This document shows, piece after piece, positions 43,369 through 52,152 of a stretch of DNA of 64,000 nucleotides. How positions within the stretch are numbered: position 1 is the first letter of the stretch; every line of letters starts with the position of its first letter. The stretch spans positions 25,236 through 89,235 of the forward strand of contig CAZRSF010000018.1 of the NCBI GenBank assembly GCA_964602655.1, written 5' to 3'. This stretch comes from Moduliflexus sp964602655. GTDB taxonomy: Bacteria > Moduliflexota > Moduliflexia > Moduliflexales > Moduliflexaceae. Made by a program: the position numbers and the translations under genes. The notes under the pieces were generated by a model, which saw only the letters and a list, made by a program, of their open reading frames with translations, was not told the DNA's origin and searched no databases.

Positions 43369-44316
43369 TTATTGACATCGCGCGCGAATTTTCTGCGCGA
43401 TGAAGCGTTCCGTTTTTGCCATCGAATCGGATGTTGCGCCGCCGATATGCGGAGTAATCAGCAAGTTGGAATGGGAGTGGGCATACGCGATCAATCGGTC
43501 ATGCTGCGTCCACTCCGACTGCGCGATGTTTTCTCCTCGCAGCACATCAAGCGCCGCGCCCGCAAGATGGCCTGAATTCAACACATCGAGCAGAGCGTCT
43601 TCATTCAGCACCTCTCCGCGCGAGGTGTTGAGAAGGTACGCGTCCGGTTTCATGATTGTGAGTTCGCGCCGCCCGATCAGATCGAACGTCGCCGGAACGC
43701 ATGGCACATGCAATGAGACGACATCAGCCTGACGCAGCGCCTCGTCAAGCGACACGAATTCGATGCCGGGTTGCGGCGGAAACGTTTCGATATCGTTCGC
43801 AAGGACGCGCATTCCGAATGTCAGGCCATACTGCGCGACTTTCGAGCCTAAACGCCCGTAACCGATCACGCCGAGCGTTCGCCCGGATAACTCGATGCCT
43901 TTGAAACGATTGCGTTCCCAGCCGCCTGCTTGCACATGGCGCTGCGCGTCGGGAATATGGCGAATCAACGCGAGCAGCAAGCCCCATGTATGTTCCGCCG
44001 TCGCCGTCACCGTATCTAAAAACGCGCGTTCGCCGCGCAAACTGATGACCTCGATCCCGCGACGCTGCGCTTCTTCCACGTCAATATGATTCAAGCCGGT
44101 CGTGGCAGTTGCGATAAATTTCAGCCGATGCGCGGCGGCGATTACCTCAATATCTATGAGATGGCCTAAGCGGACGATCAAGCCGTCATATTCAGAAATC
44201 CGAGCAATCAATGCTTCTCGCGAAAGCGGCATTTCCGTCACGACCGCGCATTCTTGCAAGATGCGACGCGCATCTTCGCTATACGCTTCCGGCTCGACAT
44301 TGAGAATCGAAATCAT
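43369..44316 (-). CDS. D-isomer 2-hydroxyacid dehydrogenase
   Basis: The 315-residue NAD-dependent enzyme has the Rossmann motif VIGYGRLGSKVAQYG, catalytic-region segments LLNTSRGEVLNEDALLDVL (Arg) and SNLLITPHIGGATSDSM (His), and VSLHVPCVPATFDLIG. Relatives reduce or oxidise 2-keto/2-hydroxy acids. It overlaps neuA1 by 4 nt, so it may act on a keto acid of nonulosonate metabolism, but this is inference. Confidence 0.9.
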   Translation of the reverse strand: MISILNVEPEAYSEDARRILQECAVVTEMPLSREALIARISEYDGLIVRLGHLIDIEVIAAAHRLKFIATATTGLNHIDVEEAQRRGIEVISLRGERAFLDTVTATAEHTWGLLLALIRHIPDAQRHVQAGGWERNRFKGIELSGRTLGVIGYGRLGSKVAQYGLTFGMRVLANDIETFPPQPGIEFVSLDEALRQADVVSLHVPCVPATFDLIGRRELTIMKPDAYLLNTSRGEVLNEDALLDVLNSGHLAGAALDVLRGENIAQSEWTQHDRLIAYAHSHSNLLITPHIGGATSDSMAKTERFIAQKIRARCQ

Positions 44317-45017
44317 ATCGAAGGCATCGCCTGAACCGCTCGCGCTAACAGGAGGTCTGCCCAGGTGTCTATATTGATCGAACGAATTTTCGGCATTTCA
44401 TAACAGAGCGGTTGATCCGAGATAATCTGGCGCGTTTCGCGAAGATACGCGACCGAGGTAATGTACACCGCCCCGTTTCTGACATAACTCGCGCCATGCT
44501 CCTGACGCCGGACACTCTTATTATGCAGCGGGTTGAGCGGAATCGCGGCATCGCCCTCTTTTTTATACATGACCAAATCGCAAATATAGTCTTCTTGATA
44601 GACCGATATCAATGATTCGCCGGAATGCGCCTCGAAAATCTCGATGGCCGCGACCATATCGCGATATGTTCGCAGCGGCACGGTCGGCTGCAAAATCATG
44701 ACCGCGTCGAACAGGATGGGCTGCTGTTCGAAAAACTGCAAGGCATGAAACACGTAGTCAATGGATTTGGCGGTGTCCGTCGAAAGTTCCGGCGGGCGGA
44801 GAAACGGCACGTCCGCGCCGAGTTGTTTTGATATTTCGGCAATGCTCGGACTATCCGTCGAGACAACCATACGCTCGATCAGCCCGGCTTCGAGCAATTG
44901 CAATGTTGGAGCAATCGTATATTCGATCAGCGGCTTGCCGCCCAAATCTATGATATTTTTATCTTTGATCCCTTTCGAGCCGCCGCGCGCGGGAATAATG
45001 ACAAGATATTTCTTCAT
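44313..45017 (-). CDS. neuA: CMP-nonulosonate (acylneuraminate) cytidylyltransferase, first copy
   Basis: The 234-residue enzyme activates a nonulosonic acid as CMP-sugar from CTP. Signature segments are KKYLVIIPARGGSKGIKDKN, GKPLIEYTIAP, VVSTDSPSIAEISK and VMILQPTVPLRTYRDM. ATG 45017 has AGGTGT upstream; the frame extends to 45068 through the hairpin and is not used. It lies between NeuC and the dehydrogenase gene, with a hairpin (45044-45071) separating it from neuC. Confidence 0.93.
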   Translation of the reverse strand: MKKYLVIIPARGGSKGIKDKNIIDLGGKPLIEYTIAPTLQLLEAGLIERMVVSTDSPSIAEISKQLGADVPFLRPPELSTDTAKSIDYVFHALQFFEQQPILFDAVMILQPTVPLRTYRDMVAAIEIFEAHSGESLISVYQEDYICDLVMYKKEGDAAIPLNPLHNKSVRRQEHGASYVRNGAVYITSVAYLRETRQIISDQPLCYEMPKIRSINIDTWADLLLARAVQAMPSI

Positions 45018-45043
45018 ACACCTATATTTTGTAGAATGACACC

Positions 45044-45071
45044 GGAGTGCCAAAGCAAACTTTGGCACTCC
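45044..45071. repeat. Perfect hairpin between neuC and neuA
   Basis: The arms GGAGTGCCAAAG (45044-45055) and CTTTGGCACTCC (45060-45071) form a perfect 12-bp stem with a CAAA loop. It has a T-run on the plus strand and none on the minus strand. The GGAGTG end recurs in other junction palindromes of the window. As an intercistronic element it could change neuA relative to neuC expression. Confidence 0.75.
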
Positions 45072-45083
45072 TTTTGACGTGAT

Positions 45084-46244
45084 CTAATAACTCATGCGTT
45101 TGTTGATGTTCAATGCGACGGTTGCGAGCGTTTCCGCGATACGCTGTCCGGCGTCTCCGCGTCCGAAGCGATAATCCGGCTCAAATGTTCCGTGCTGCCG
45201 CTGCCGGGAAATCGCCTGAAAAATGTCATCCGGGTCGTAATCGGCAAACATGATGTTTTCGCCATGCTCCCGGCCTTCCTGCCGGTTGCCGACGATAACG
45301 GCAGGCGCGCCCAAAAATGCGCCTTCGCGAATAAAACTGCTGGAATTGCCGACGGCGCAGGCGCAATGTTTCAACACCCTCGCGTAATCTTCCGGCGCAA
45401 AGTTGCGATAATAGTGGAAATTCGCCTCGTAATGACGTTCGCGAAAAACTCTGATGCCTTTGGACACGTCGTCTGTGCCAGCGTCAATATTCGGCCAGAG
45501 CACGATTTTTTGTGCGTCGTCGAATCGCAGCAATGCTTCCAAACTTGCCGTGATTTGTGCGAACCCCTGCCCATACGATGTCGTGACCGGGTGTTGCGCT
45601 AAGAGAATATAGGGCTGCGTCCAATCTACCGGTTTGCCTGTGCCGCCATACGATGCCATGATGTCGTTCGTCATCGCGAGGTCGTTGTGCGTCAACACAT
45701 CCATTGAGGGACAGCCGAAATTGAAGACGGATTGCGCGTCCTCACCCATGCGAATCACGCGCTCTTTCGCTTCCTCGGTGGCGACGAAATGAAAATCGGC
45801 GAGTTTGGTGATCGCATGTCTGACGCGATCGTCTATGTTGCCCGTCACTTCTCCGCCTTGCAGATGCGCCAACGGAATATTCATGTAGGTCGCGGCGATG
45901 GCGGTCGCCATTGTTTCGAAGCGATCCGCGACAGTCACAACGACATCTGGGCGCAAATCTTCGAATGCGGTCGAGAGTTCGACGATGCCGAGTCCCGTAG
46001 ATTTCGCCTGCGTCGAAAGCGTTTCCCCTTCCACGACATAATACAGATGGCGTAACGGCGTGAAACCGTCACGTTCGATCACATCTACCGCTTTCCCGAA
46101 GCGATACAGCAGCGTCGAAGCGCCGACGATCAGTTGGATGTCCAATTGCGGATGGTTCTGAATCCCTTTCAACAAATATTTCACGCGCCCATAATTGGCT
46201 CGGCTGGCGACGACCACGCAGATTTTTCGTTTGTTTAGCATCAT
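45084..46244 (-). CDS. neuC: UDP-sugar 2-epimerase (hydrolysing), NeuC-type
   Basis: The 386-residue enzyme makes the 2-epimerised free sugar that feeds nonulosonic acid synthesis. Signature segments are KICVVVASRANYGRVKYLLKGIQNH, VTVADRFETMATAIAATYMNIPLAHLQGGE and SSSFIREGAFLGAPAVIVGNRQ. The substrate may be UDP-GlcNAc or UDP-diacetylbacillosamine. Start ATG 46244 or 46241; the second is supported by the truncated copy at 47955-48020. It now lies 5 nt after the inserted membrane-protein gene stop. Confidence 0.93.
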   Translation of the reverse strand: MMLNKRKICVVVASRANYGRVKYLLKGIQNHPQLDIQLIVGASTLLYRFGKAVDVIERDGFTPLRHLYYVVEGETLSTQAKSTGLGIVELSTAFEDLRPDVVVTVADRFETMATAIAATYMNIPLAHLQGGEVTGNIDDRVRHAITKLADFHFVATEEAKERVIRMGEDAQSVFNFGCPSMDVLTHNDLAMTNDIMASYGGTGKPVDWTQPYILLAQHPVTTSYGQGFAQITASLEALLRFDDAQKIVLWPNIDAGTDDVSKGIRVFRERHYEANFHYYRNFAPEDYARVLKHCACAVGNSSSFIREGAFLGAPAVIVGNRQEGREHGENIMFADYDPDDIFQAISRQRQHGTFEPDYRFGRGDAGQRIAETLATVALNINKRMSY

Positions 46245-46249
46245 AACAA

Positions 46250-47914
46250 CTATTGTAATAATTCCAGAGGAATGTTGCCAGTTAGCGATATTTCTTGTAA
46301 TTGAGCCTCATTGATCGGCACATATTCGAATCGCAAGATTTTCTTGATATTGGCTTGAAATTGCTCTGGGGCAAAATATCGTTGAAGCGTCAATCGGATC
46401 GCGTTCGAGCGAGTCATCGGATACTCGCCGTAAAAAATGAGAATCTTATAATCAGGACGACCTATTTGATAATGTTGAATGTGGTATTGCGGATAAGCAA
46501 TGCGTTGTTCGATATTTTGAGGAAACCGTTTTAAATAATCGTACACATCAATCATGAGTCTCGTCTCATCGTCGAATACTTGTTTTAACATGCCCGTATA
46601 TTCATAAAAAAAATATTTGCGTTGCATGGCATTCAAATCTGTCGTAGTGTCTTGAACAAGCAATGTCGTATTATTCTTGATAATGTCGCTGCTTTTGATC
46701 TGCTCGATCAGTGATAATTGTTTGAAAGAATCGCGTTGCCAGTCAAGATACCCCAAAAAATTGGCTGTGATAAATAATGCGATGAAAAAAGCATAGATCG
46801 AATTGCGAACAGAAGTACCCGTGCAAATTTTTATCCCGTAAAATAATATAAAGGCCGCGCCAAGCGGGACAAGTAATGCGTGACGGTCAGCCCAATCGAA
46901 TAATTGAGGCATCTTTTTGACGGCGCAATACGGGAAAACGGCAACGAACCACGCCCATCCGCCAAGTAAAAGTAAGATAATATCAGCGCGATCATATTGC
47001 GTAGAACGCGGATATGCTGTTGTTCGGGCGACGTTCCGAAATATCACGATCAATATGACAATAAAGCCGATGAAAATAGGTAATTGCGCATCCTTGAATA
47101 CCAACTCAATCGCATACATGATCGGCGCGAAAAACGCATAATACCAGACATGATGGAAGGTCAAAAACATCGTTTTGATATATTCCCAACGTATCTTATT
47201 ATAATTCGCATACAGCCCGTAAGATTTAAAGGAAAGGCTGCTGATAATCCAATAGAGGCATGGCAGCAATAAGAAATCAATATAGCGTCCTATTCGTCGC
47301 AAGAATTTCTGTCTGCTTGGATCGCATGTAATTTCTACATAAACGATATAGATAAGTACGAGGCTATACAACGCTAATAGTGACGAAGTCCAAAAGGACA
47401 GAACGAATAGTAAGAGCGCAATTATTCGTAACCAATACGCACGTTTTTTCAAATACGTGCTTAATATCCAGAATGCCGCAAAAAAGAAAAGATAACAAAC
47501 AGCATAACTCGTATTGACTGCGCCAATCCTTGAAAAATTTATAGGAAAAAAAGCAAAGAACATTACAAGCCACGTCCTATCGGACGTCGTGATCCATTGG
47601 ATAGTGGTTAATATTTTGTAAAGGCATAGTGTGCTCAATAAATACGCGCCAAATGTTACCATTCTATACCAAAATATCGCAAGAGGAAGCGATAGCATAA
47701 ACTGATGGAAATATCCCCAATATACCCAACCAGTTTCCTTATACATATTTATAATTGTTCTTTGCTCACTCTGAAACAGCCCCCAATCATCATAAAATAT
47801 GCCTGTATTTAATATGATTCCTCCGAACGCAACAGTATAGAAAATTACCAATAATACGCCGTTATGACAAAGGAGAGCAAATAACGAGCTTTGTAGAGTT
47901 GAGTATTTATTCAT
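46250..47914 (-). CDS. AT-rich polytopic membrane protein, probably inserted in the locus
   Basis: The 554-residue protein has about ten hydrophobic helices (LLVIFYTVAFGGIILNTGIF, WLVMFFAFFPIN, LLLFVLSFWTSSLLALYSLVLIYIV, PIFIGFIVILIVIFR) and an early acidic FYDDWGLFQSEQ segment on the first outer loop. A soluble C-terminal tail follows. The shape is like GT-C or O-antigen-unit handling proteins, but no family signature was recognised. It is visibly more AT-rich than its neighbours and lacks a clear Shine-Dalgarno site. Flanking duplicated neuC 5' sequence marks it as an insertion. Confidence 0.7.
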   Translation of the reverse strand: MNKYSTLQSSLFALLCHNGVLLVIFYTVAFGGIILNTGIFYDDWGLFQSEQRTIINMYKETGWVYWGYFHQFMLSLPLAIFWYRMVTFGAYLLSTLCLYKILTTIQWITTSDRTWLVMFFAFFPINFSRIGAVNTSYAVCYLFFFAAFWILSTYLKKRAYWLRIIALLLFVLSFWTSSLLALYSLVLIYIVYVEITCDPSRQKFLRRIGRYIDFLLLPCLYWIISSLSFKSYGLYANYNKIRWEYIKTMFLTFHHVWYYAFFAPIMYAIELVFKDAQLPIFIGFIVILIVIFRNVARTTAYPRSTQYDRADIILLLLGGWAWFVAVFPYCAVKKMPQLFDWADRHALLVPLGAAFILFYGIKICTGTSVRNSIYAFFIALFITANFLGYLDWQRDSFKQLSLIEQIKSSDIIKNNTTLLVQDTTTDLNAMQRKYFFYEYTGMLKQVFDDETRLMIDVYDYLKRFPQNIEQRIAYPQYHIQHYQIGRPDYKILIFYGEYPMTRSNAIRLTLQRYFAPEQFQANIKKILRFEYVPINEAQLQEISLTGNIPLELLQ

Positions 47915-47954
47915 TTTGTTTATTTTTTACCGTTGAAATAGTATAATATCATTG

Positions 47955-48020
47955 TTATTTCAAAAAGAAATAATTGGCGCGGCTGGCGACAACAACGCAG
48001 ATTTTTCGTTTGTTCAGCAT
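47955..48020 (-). pseudogene. Truncated duplicate of the neuC 5' end
   Basis: The 51 bp at 47970-48020 match the neuC start (46191-46241) at 47 of 51 positions, with reading MLNKRKICVVVASRANY before running into unrelated sequence and a stop (21-residue frame). Its ATG overlaps the stop of the deacetylase gene (ATGCTGA). It records the original deacetylase-neuC junction before a gene was inserted. Confidence 0.9.
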
Positions 48021-49015
48021 AGGTTCCGTTCCGGCATCATGATTTTTTTCGTCCAATCGTTCGGGATCGAGTCGGCCTTCTTCGGAAATTCATTCGTATC
48101 GAGGCGATCCAAGAAAAGCGCGTTTTCCGGGCACAGTTCCGCAACGCCGAATTTGGTCGTGACGGCTAACGCGCACTGCTGCTGTTTCAGCAAGGCAAGC
48201 ACCGCGTCGTTATACGTCCCTGACGGATAGCTGAAGACCCAGTTTGTCGTTGGAGCGCCAACAAGCCGAAGGAATGCAACCGTCTCTTCGATTTCCTGCT
48301 GCTGTAGTTCCTGAGAAACGCGATCCAGGCGATGGTGCTCATCCCCATGCCCCCCGATATACATGCCATTACGCTGCATGCATCGAAGCTGCTCGACGGT
48401 CACGTACAATTCTTGCGCAAACGCGGCTTCATCCTGCGTCACATACTTCCGAAACAACTCATTGAGAATCAGTTTGCGCGCTGGTTCGGGCAATTCGTTT
48501 TGCAAGAGGCGCTTGATCAGCATCACTTCGGCAGGGTCTCCGAAGCGACTGGGCTGCGCGAATTTCGAAAAATAATGCTGATTGCTCTCCAGCGCATACG
48601 CCTCGCGATAGGCGTCCAGACAGGCATACACCTGTTGCAGCAGCGCGTTCGTGTCCGGCGCTGATGCCAGGATGAAATGGAGTTTATTCACATCCAGGAC
48701 GGCATGGCGCAGAATCGGCTGCGCGGATGGGAAAAAACAGCCTTGAATGCGTCGTTCTTCCAGCAGTGGAAAGACAGTGGTAAAATGATCGATATAGCCG
48801 TCATCGAAGGTCAGCAGGATCGCTCGATCCGGGAAATCGGCATCGGGCGAAGTCAAGGCCGCGAGACACTCTGCGATGGTGACGAAATGATAATATTTCT
48901 CGAAATACGCAAGCTGCGCCGCGAAGTCGCTAACTAACAAGCCCTTGATCTGCGGATACCTGGTATAAGGCAATTCGCGGACATAATGATAGGTGACAAT
49001 CGTCAACGGTTTCAT
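48014..49015 (-). CDS. Polysaccharide deacetylase family protein (NodB-type)
   Basis: The 333-residue protein has the NodB motif LLTFDDGYIDHF (metal/base) and segments RIQGCFFPSAQPILRH, GGHGDEHHRLDRVS (with the H-rich metal motif) and NWVFSYPSGTYND. These enzymes remove N-acetyl or O-acetyl groups from polysaccharides or lipid-linked sugars. No signal peptide is evident (MKPLTIVTYHYVREL), so cytosolic action on a precursor is possible. Its stop overlaps the duplicated neuC start. Confidence 0.9.
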   Translation of the reverse strand: MKPLTIVTYHYVRELPYTRYPQIKGLLVSDFAAQLAYFEKYYHFVTIAECLAALTSPDADFPDRAILLTFDDGYIDHFTTVFPLLEERRIQGCFFPSAQPILRHAVLDVNKLHFILASAPDTNALLQQVYACLDAYREAYALESNQHYFSKFAQPSRFGDPAEVMLIKRLLQNELPEPARKLILNELFRKYVTQDEAAFAQELYVTVEQLRCMQRNGMYIGGHGDEHHRLDRVSQELQQQEIEETVAFLRLVGAPTTNWVFSYPSGTYNDAVLALLKQQQCALAVTTKFGVAELCPENALFLDRLDTNEFPKKADSIPNDWTKKIMMPERNLC

Positions 49016-49018
49016 CGG

Positions 49019-50107
49019 TTATCGTCCCTGAAGCGGGAAATTCGGGCGGTCTTGATCCGAATCGCCTTTGTGCATGATATAGGTAAGTACGGAATCGCCG
49101 TAATAGGCTACATCGAGATTAACATTCTTCTGCTCGAACGGCTCGAAATAGTTCGGAACCACAACGCGACTGGCAGGCTCTCTTTTCAAAAAGCCGAGCG
49201 ACGCCATCAGTTCGTCGTCAAGCCCGAAATTATACCAATCGAGATATTCCGCCTGATAGCATTCGAGCAGGTTTTTAAACGCAGGAAACGCGCCGCGCAG
49301 CACGTCGGGCGCTCCGACATAATCAACAATGCGCAGGGCATGACTCCCCGCGTGATGCAATAATCGCAACACGAACAGGCCGACTGTCCGCTCTTGCTCG
49401 ATAATGCCGAAACAGCGATACGTATAAATCGGATGCCGCAGATAACGGTTCGCGATATACGCGAACGACTTGGCGGGAGCGCAGTTTTGACTGAACGGAT
49501 TCCCAGAAAAATGCTCCGAAAGCGCAGAGATTTGCGCCGAGTCGCATTCGCGGAACTGCTTGCGCGAATCTGCCTGCGGCGCTTGGGCATGATAACGCCC
49601 GTCGAAATTCCCGATCAAATGAAAATCGCTGACGGCGGGATTGACGAGATAATAATGATTCATCATGCGAAGCTGATATCGGAGAGCGCGAAACACCGGA
49701 ATTACGCCTTTACGCAGGCCAATGGCGCTAATCGTTCGCGGCTGCTTCGCCTCGACAAGATAATCCAGCAGCATGAGTCCTAATCCCGGGCATTGCACGT
49801 TTTCCCGCACTTTCCAGATTGCCAGCCAGAGATCGCACACCGGTATCGCGGGATCGAAATGATTCGTCGGGATGAATCCCAACATGCCATGAATCGCATT
49901 CGTCGGAAGATGCCGGGCGATCACGAAATTATAGCGCCGTTCGCGCCGGTCATAATGCTGCCAATCCAGCATCTCGCGATGCGCGGCTAAAATATGCCCG
50001 GCTTTCCAATCGGTCTGAATGAAGGCTTGCAACTCTGCGGCTTCGGCTTCCTGACAGAACGCGATGCGATAATCATGAACAGGTTCGAACATAGGCGGCT
50101 CGGTCAT
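49019..50107 (-). CDS. GNAT-like acyltransferase of the glycan locus
   Basis: The 362-residue protein looks like two GNAT-type halves: segments NFVIARHLPTNAIHGMLGFIP and WLAIWKVRENVQCPGLGLMLLDYL in the first half, and TYRCFGIIEQERTVGLFVLRLL in the second. Proteins of this type are common in surface-sugar loci. Position next to SDR, ACP and KAS III genes suggests it transfers an ACP-bound acyl group to a sugar amine, but this is inference. It overlaps the SDR gene by 4 nt. Confidence 0.65.
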   Translation of the reverse strand: MTEPPMFEPVHDYRIAFCQEAEAAELQAFIQTDWKAGHILAAHREMLDWQHYDRRERRYNFVIARHLPTNAIHGMLGFIPTNHFDPAIPVCDLWLAIWKVRENVQCPGLGLMLLDYLVEAKQPRTISAIGLRKGVIPVFRALRYQLRMMNHYYLVNPAVSDFHLIGNFDGRYHAQAPQADSRKQFRECDSAQISALSEHFSGNPFSQNCAPAKSFAYIANRYLRHPIYTYRCFGIIEQERTVGLFVLRLLHHAGSHALRIVDYVGAPDVLRGAFPAFKNLLECYQAEYLDWYNFGLDDELMASLGFLKREPASRVVVPNYFEPFEQKNVNLDVAYYGDSVLTYIMHKGDSDQDRPNFPLQGR

Positions 50108-50859
50108 GCGATGGAATAGCCTCCGTCAATGACTAACTCCGCACCGGTCATCCATTTGGCGGCATCCGACAGGAGAAAGACGCAGGCGTTCGCCACATCT
50201 TCCGGTTCGCCGAACCCGAGCGGGTGCATCGCTTTGATGGCCTGCAACGATTCTTCCGGCAGTTCGGCAAACATTTTCGCCGTCATTTCGGTCTTGATAA
50301 TGCCGGGCAGCACGCAATTCACGCGGATGCGTTTGGCGGCCAATTCCAGCGCCAGCGCCTTGCTTCCGGCCAATAAAGCTCCTTTGCTGCTGCAATACGC
50401 CACTTTTCCCATCTGTCCTAATTTCGCCATGACCGACGCCACGAACACAAAGCTCGCGCCGCGTTCATCAAGATACTTTTTCTGTGAAAGGATTTTGGCA
50501 AGTTCAAATCCCGAAATTGCATTGACGGCTAACAGCGCCTCGTAATATTCCGGCTGCATGGCGCGGAGCGGCAATGTCATTTCCTCTCCGGCAGCATGCA
50601 CGAACCCGAAAATTTTCCCGACTTGCGAGACAATCTGCCTGATTAACGCTTCCAATTGGGCGTATTGCGTCACATCTTGCGCAAACCAACGATGATCGCC
50701 GTCAGAAAGTTGATGAACGGTTTCTTCCAGGCGTTGCGTATTTCGGGCGATCAGAATCACTCTGGCCCCGCATTGACTGGCGGCAATCGCGCATTGGCGT
50801 CCGATGCCTGATGACGCGCCTGTAATCAGGATATTTTTTCCATGTAGATCGATGTACAT
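50104..50859 (-). CDS. SDR-family 3-ketoacyl-ACP-reductase-like enzyme (FabG-like)
   Basis: The 251-residue short-chain dehydrogenase has TGASSGIGRQCAIAASQ (cofactor), a Tyr-Lys active pair in VAYCSSKGALLAGSKAL, and the C-terminal PLGFGEPEDVANACVFLLS and GAELVIDGGYSIA typical of FabG relatives. Together with the ACP and KAS III genes it would make 3-hydroxyacyl-ACP from 3-ketoacyl-ACP. Other SDR activities on sugars remain possible. Confidence 0.88.
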   Translation of the reverse strand: MYIDLHGKNILITGASSGIGRQCAIAASQCGARVILIARNTQRLEETVHQLSDGDHRWFAQDVTQYAQLEALIRQIVSQVGKIFGFVHAAGEEMTLPLRAMQPEYYEALLAVNAISGFELAKILSQKKYLDERGASFVFVASVMAKLGQMGKVAYCSSKGALLAGSKALALELAAKRIRVNCVLPGIIKTEMTAKMFAELPEESLQAIKAMHPLGFGEPEDVANACVFLLSDAAKWMTGAELVIDGGYSIA

Positions 50860-50870
50860 GTATGAACCTG

Positions 50871-51107
50871 TTATTTGAAATGTTCGTCCCCGATCACGGA
50901 TATCAGACTGTTGACCGTTGTCACCGCTTGAAATTGTTTGGCGACTAACCGTTTATCGAAATGCTCGTCAATCAACGCAATGATTGATAATATTGCCAGA
51001 GAATCGAAGGCTTTGAGCGAACGCAGGTCTGTGTCCTCGGTCAAGACGACATCGTCGTCCAATTCCATCACTTCACGTAACTGGCTGATGAATTTTTGTT
51101 TCTGCAT
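50871..51107 (-). CDS. Acyl carrier protein
   Basis: This 78-residue protein has the phosphopantetheine site FDSLAILSIIALIDEHF (Ser in DSL, near residue 36) and an acidic helical fold (LREVMELDDDVVLTEDTDL). It carries an acyl group as a thioester and needs a phosphopantetheinyl transferase encoded elsewhere. It sits between KAS III and SDR genes, so it probably serves this locus and not general fatty acid synthesis. Confidence 0.92.
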   Translation of the reverse strand: MQKQKFISQLREVMELDDDVVLTEDTDLRSLKAFDSLAILSIIALIDEHFDKRLVAKQFQAVTTVNSLISVIGDEHFK

Positions 51108-51137
51108 GAATCTGCCTCCTCATTGTGTAATTCGTTC

Positions 51138-52136
51138 TTAAAGTTCGATAATCGTTGCGCCCCAGGAATACCCCGCTCCGAATCCAGCGAGCAGCGCCTT
51201 TTTGCCCGGCGCGAGGATGCCCTGCTCGAACGAGTTTTTCAGGGCAATCGGAATGGTGGATGAGACCGTATTTCCGACGTGAAGCATGTCGAGATAAAAT
51301 TTTTCCGAGGGAATTCTCAGCTTTTTGCGCAAATATTCGACAATGTACTTGTTCGCCTGGTGAAAGATGACGTAATCCACTTCTTCCATTGTCAGGCGGT
51401 TCTTCTGCAAAACCTCTTTGACGAGGGCAGGGACGGCTTCAATCGTAAAATTGAAAATTTCGGGGCCATCCATATAAAGATTGTTGCACGTTCTGAAATT
51501 ACCCGGAGGATTCTCCTGAAGTTCGGCATCCACGGCAACCGGCGTTCTAGCTCCGCCGCACGGCACGATCAATTTATCATGACCGCTGCCATCCGTTCCG
51601 AACACGCATTCCAGAATGCTCTCGTTGTCGGAGCGTTCGAGGATTGTTGCGGTTGCCGCATCGCCGAAAATCGTGCGATTCCCCTTATCTTTCGGATGAA
51701 TCAGTTTCGAATACGTTTCCGCCGTCACTAATAAGACATTGTGCGCGACGCCCGTGGCAATCAGCCCTTTCGCAAGCGCCAAGCCGTAAACATAGCCCGA
51801 ACAGGCCAGATTATAATCGAATGCCCCGATTGAGGTTCGCAAACCCAATCGGTTTTGCAAGATGCACGCATTCGGCGGAACGAGATAATCCGGGCTTTCG
51901 GTGCAGAAGAGGAGAAAATCTATGCGCGTTTTGTCATATTGCTCGAACAACGCTTCTGACGCTTTGATGGCTAAATCAAGGGCAGTTTCCCCCTCTTTGA
52001 CCACATGCCGCTCGCGCACACCGATTTTTTCTTCGATTTTCTCGGCGTTCCACTCCGTGAATTCCTTCGCCAATCGGGCATTGTCAAGAATTGTTTCAGG
52101 AAGATAGCATGCAATCTGTCGTATCGCTGTTCCCAT
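51138..52136 (-). CDS. 3-oxoacyl-ACP synthase III-like (FabH-like) enzyme
   Basis: The 332-residue condensing enzyme has the active Cys in DYNLACSGYVYGLALAKGL, the active His in VIFHQANKYIVEYL and the Asn motif MLHVGNTVSSTIPIALKN. This is the KAS III Cys-His-Asn triad. The substrate is probably a short acyl-CoA plus malonyl-ACP. ATG 52136 follows GGAGG. A second function of the family, acyl transfer without condensation, cannot be excluded. Confidence 0.92.
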   Translation of the reverse strand: MGTAIRQIACYLPETILDNARLAKEFTEWNAEKIEEKIGVRERHVVKEGETALDLAIKASEALFEQYDKTRIDFLLFCTESPDYLVPPNACILQNRLGLRTSIGAFDYNLACSGYVYGLALAKGLIATGVAHNVLLVTAETYSKLIHPKDKGNRTIFGDAATATILERSDNESILECVFGTDGSGHDKLIVPCGGARTPVAVDAELQENPPGNFRTCNNLYMDGPEIFNFTIEAVPALVKEVLQKNRLTMEEVDYVIFHQANKYIVEYLRKKLRIPSEKFYLDMLHVGNTVSSTIPIALKNSFEQGILAPGKKALLAGFGAGYSWGATIIEL

Positions 52137-52152
52137 TGTGCTGACCTCCTTT

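Noticed and set aside
46250..47914. Insertion sequence or transposase explaining the neuC duplication
   Set aside because: The inserted gene encodes a multi-helix membrane protein with no transposase motif, and no terminal inverted repeats were found at the boundaries.
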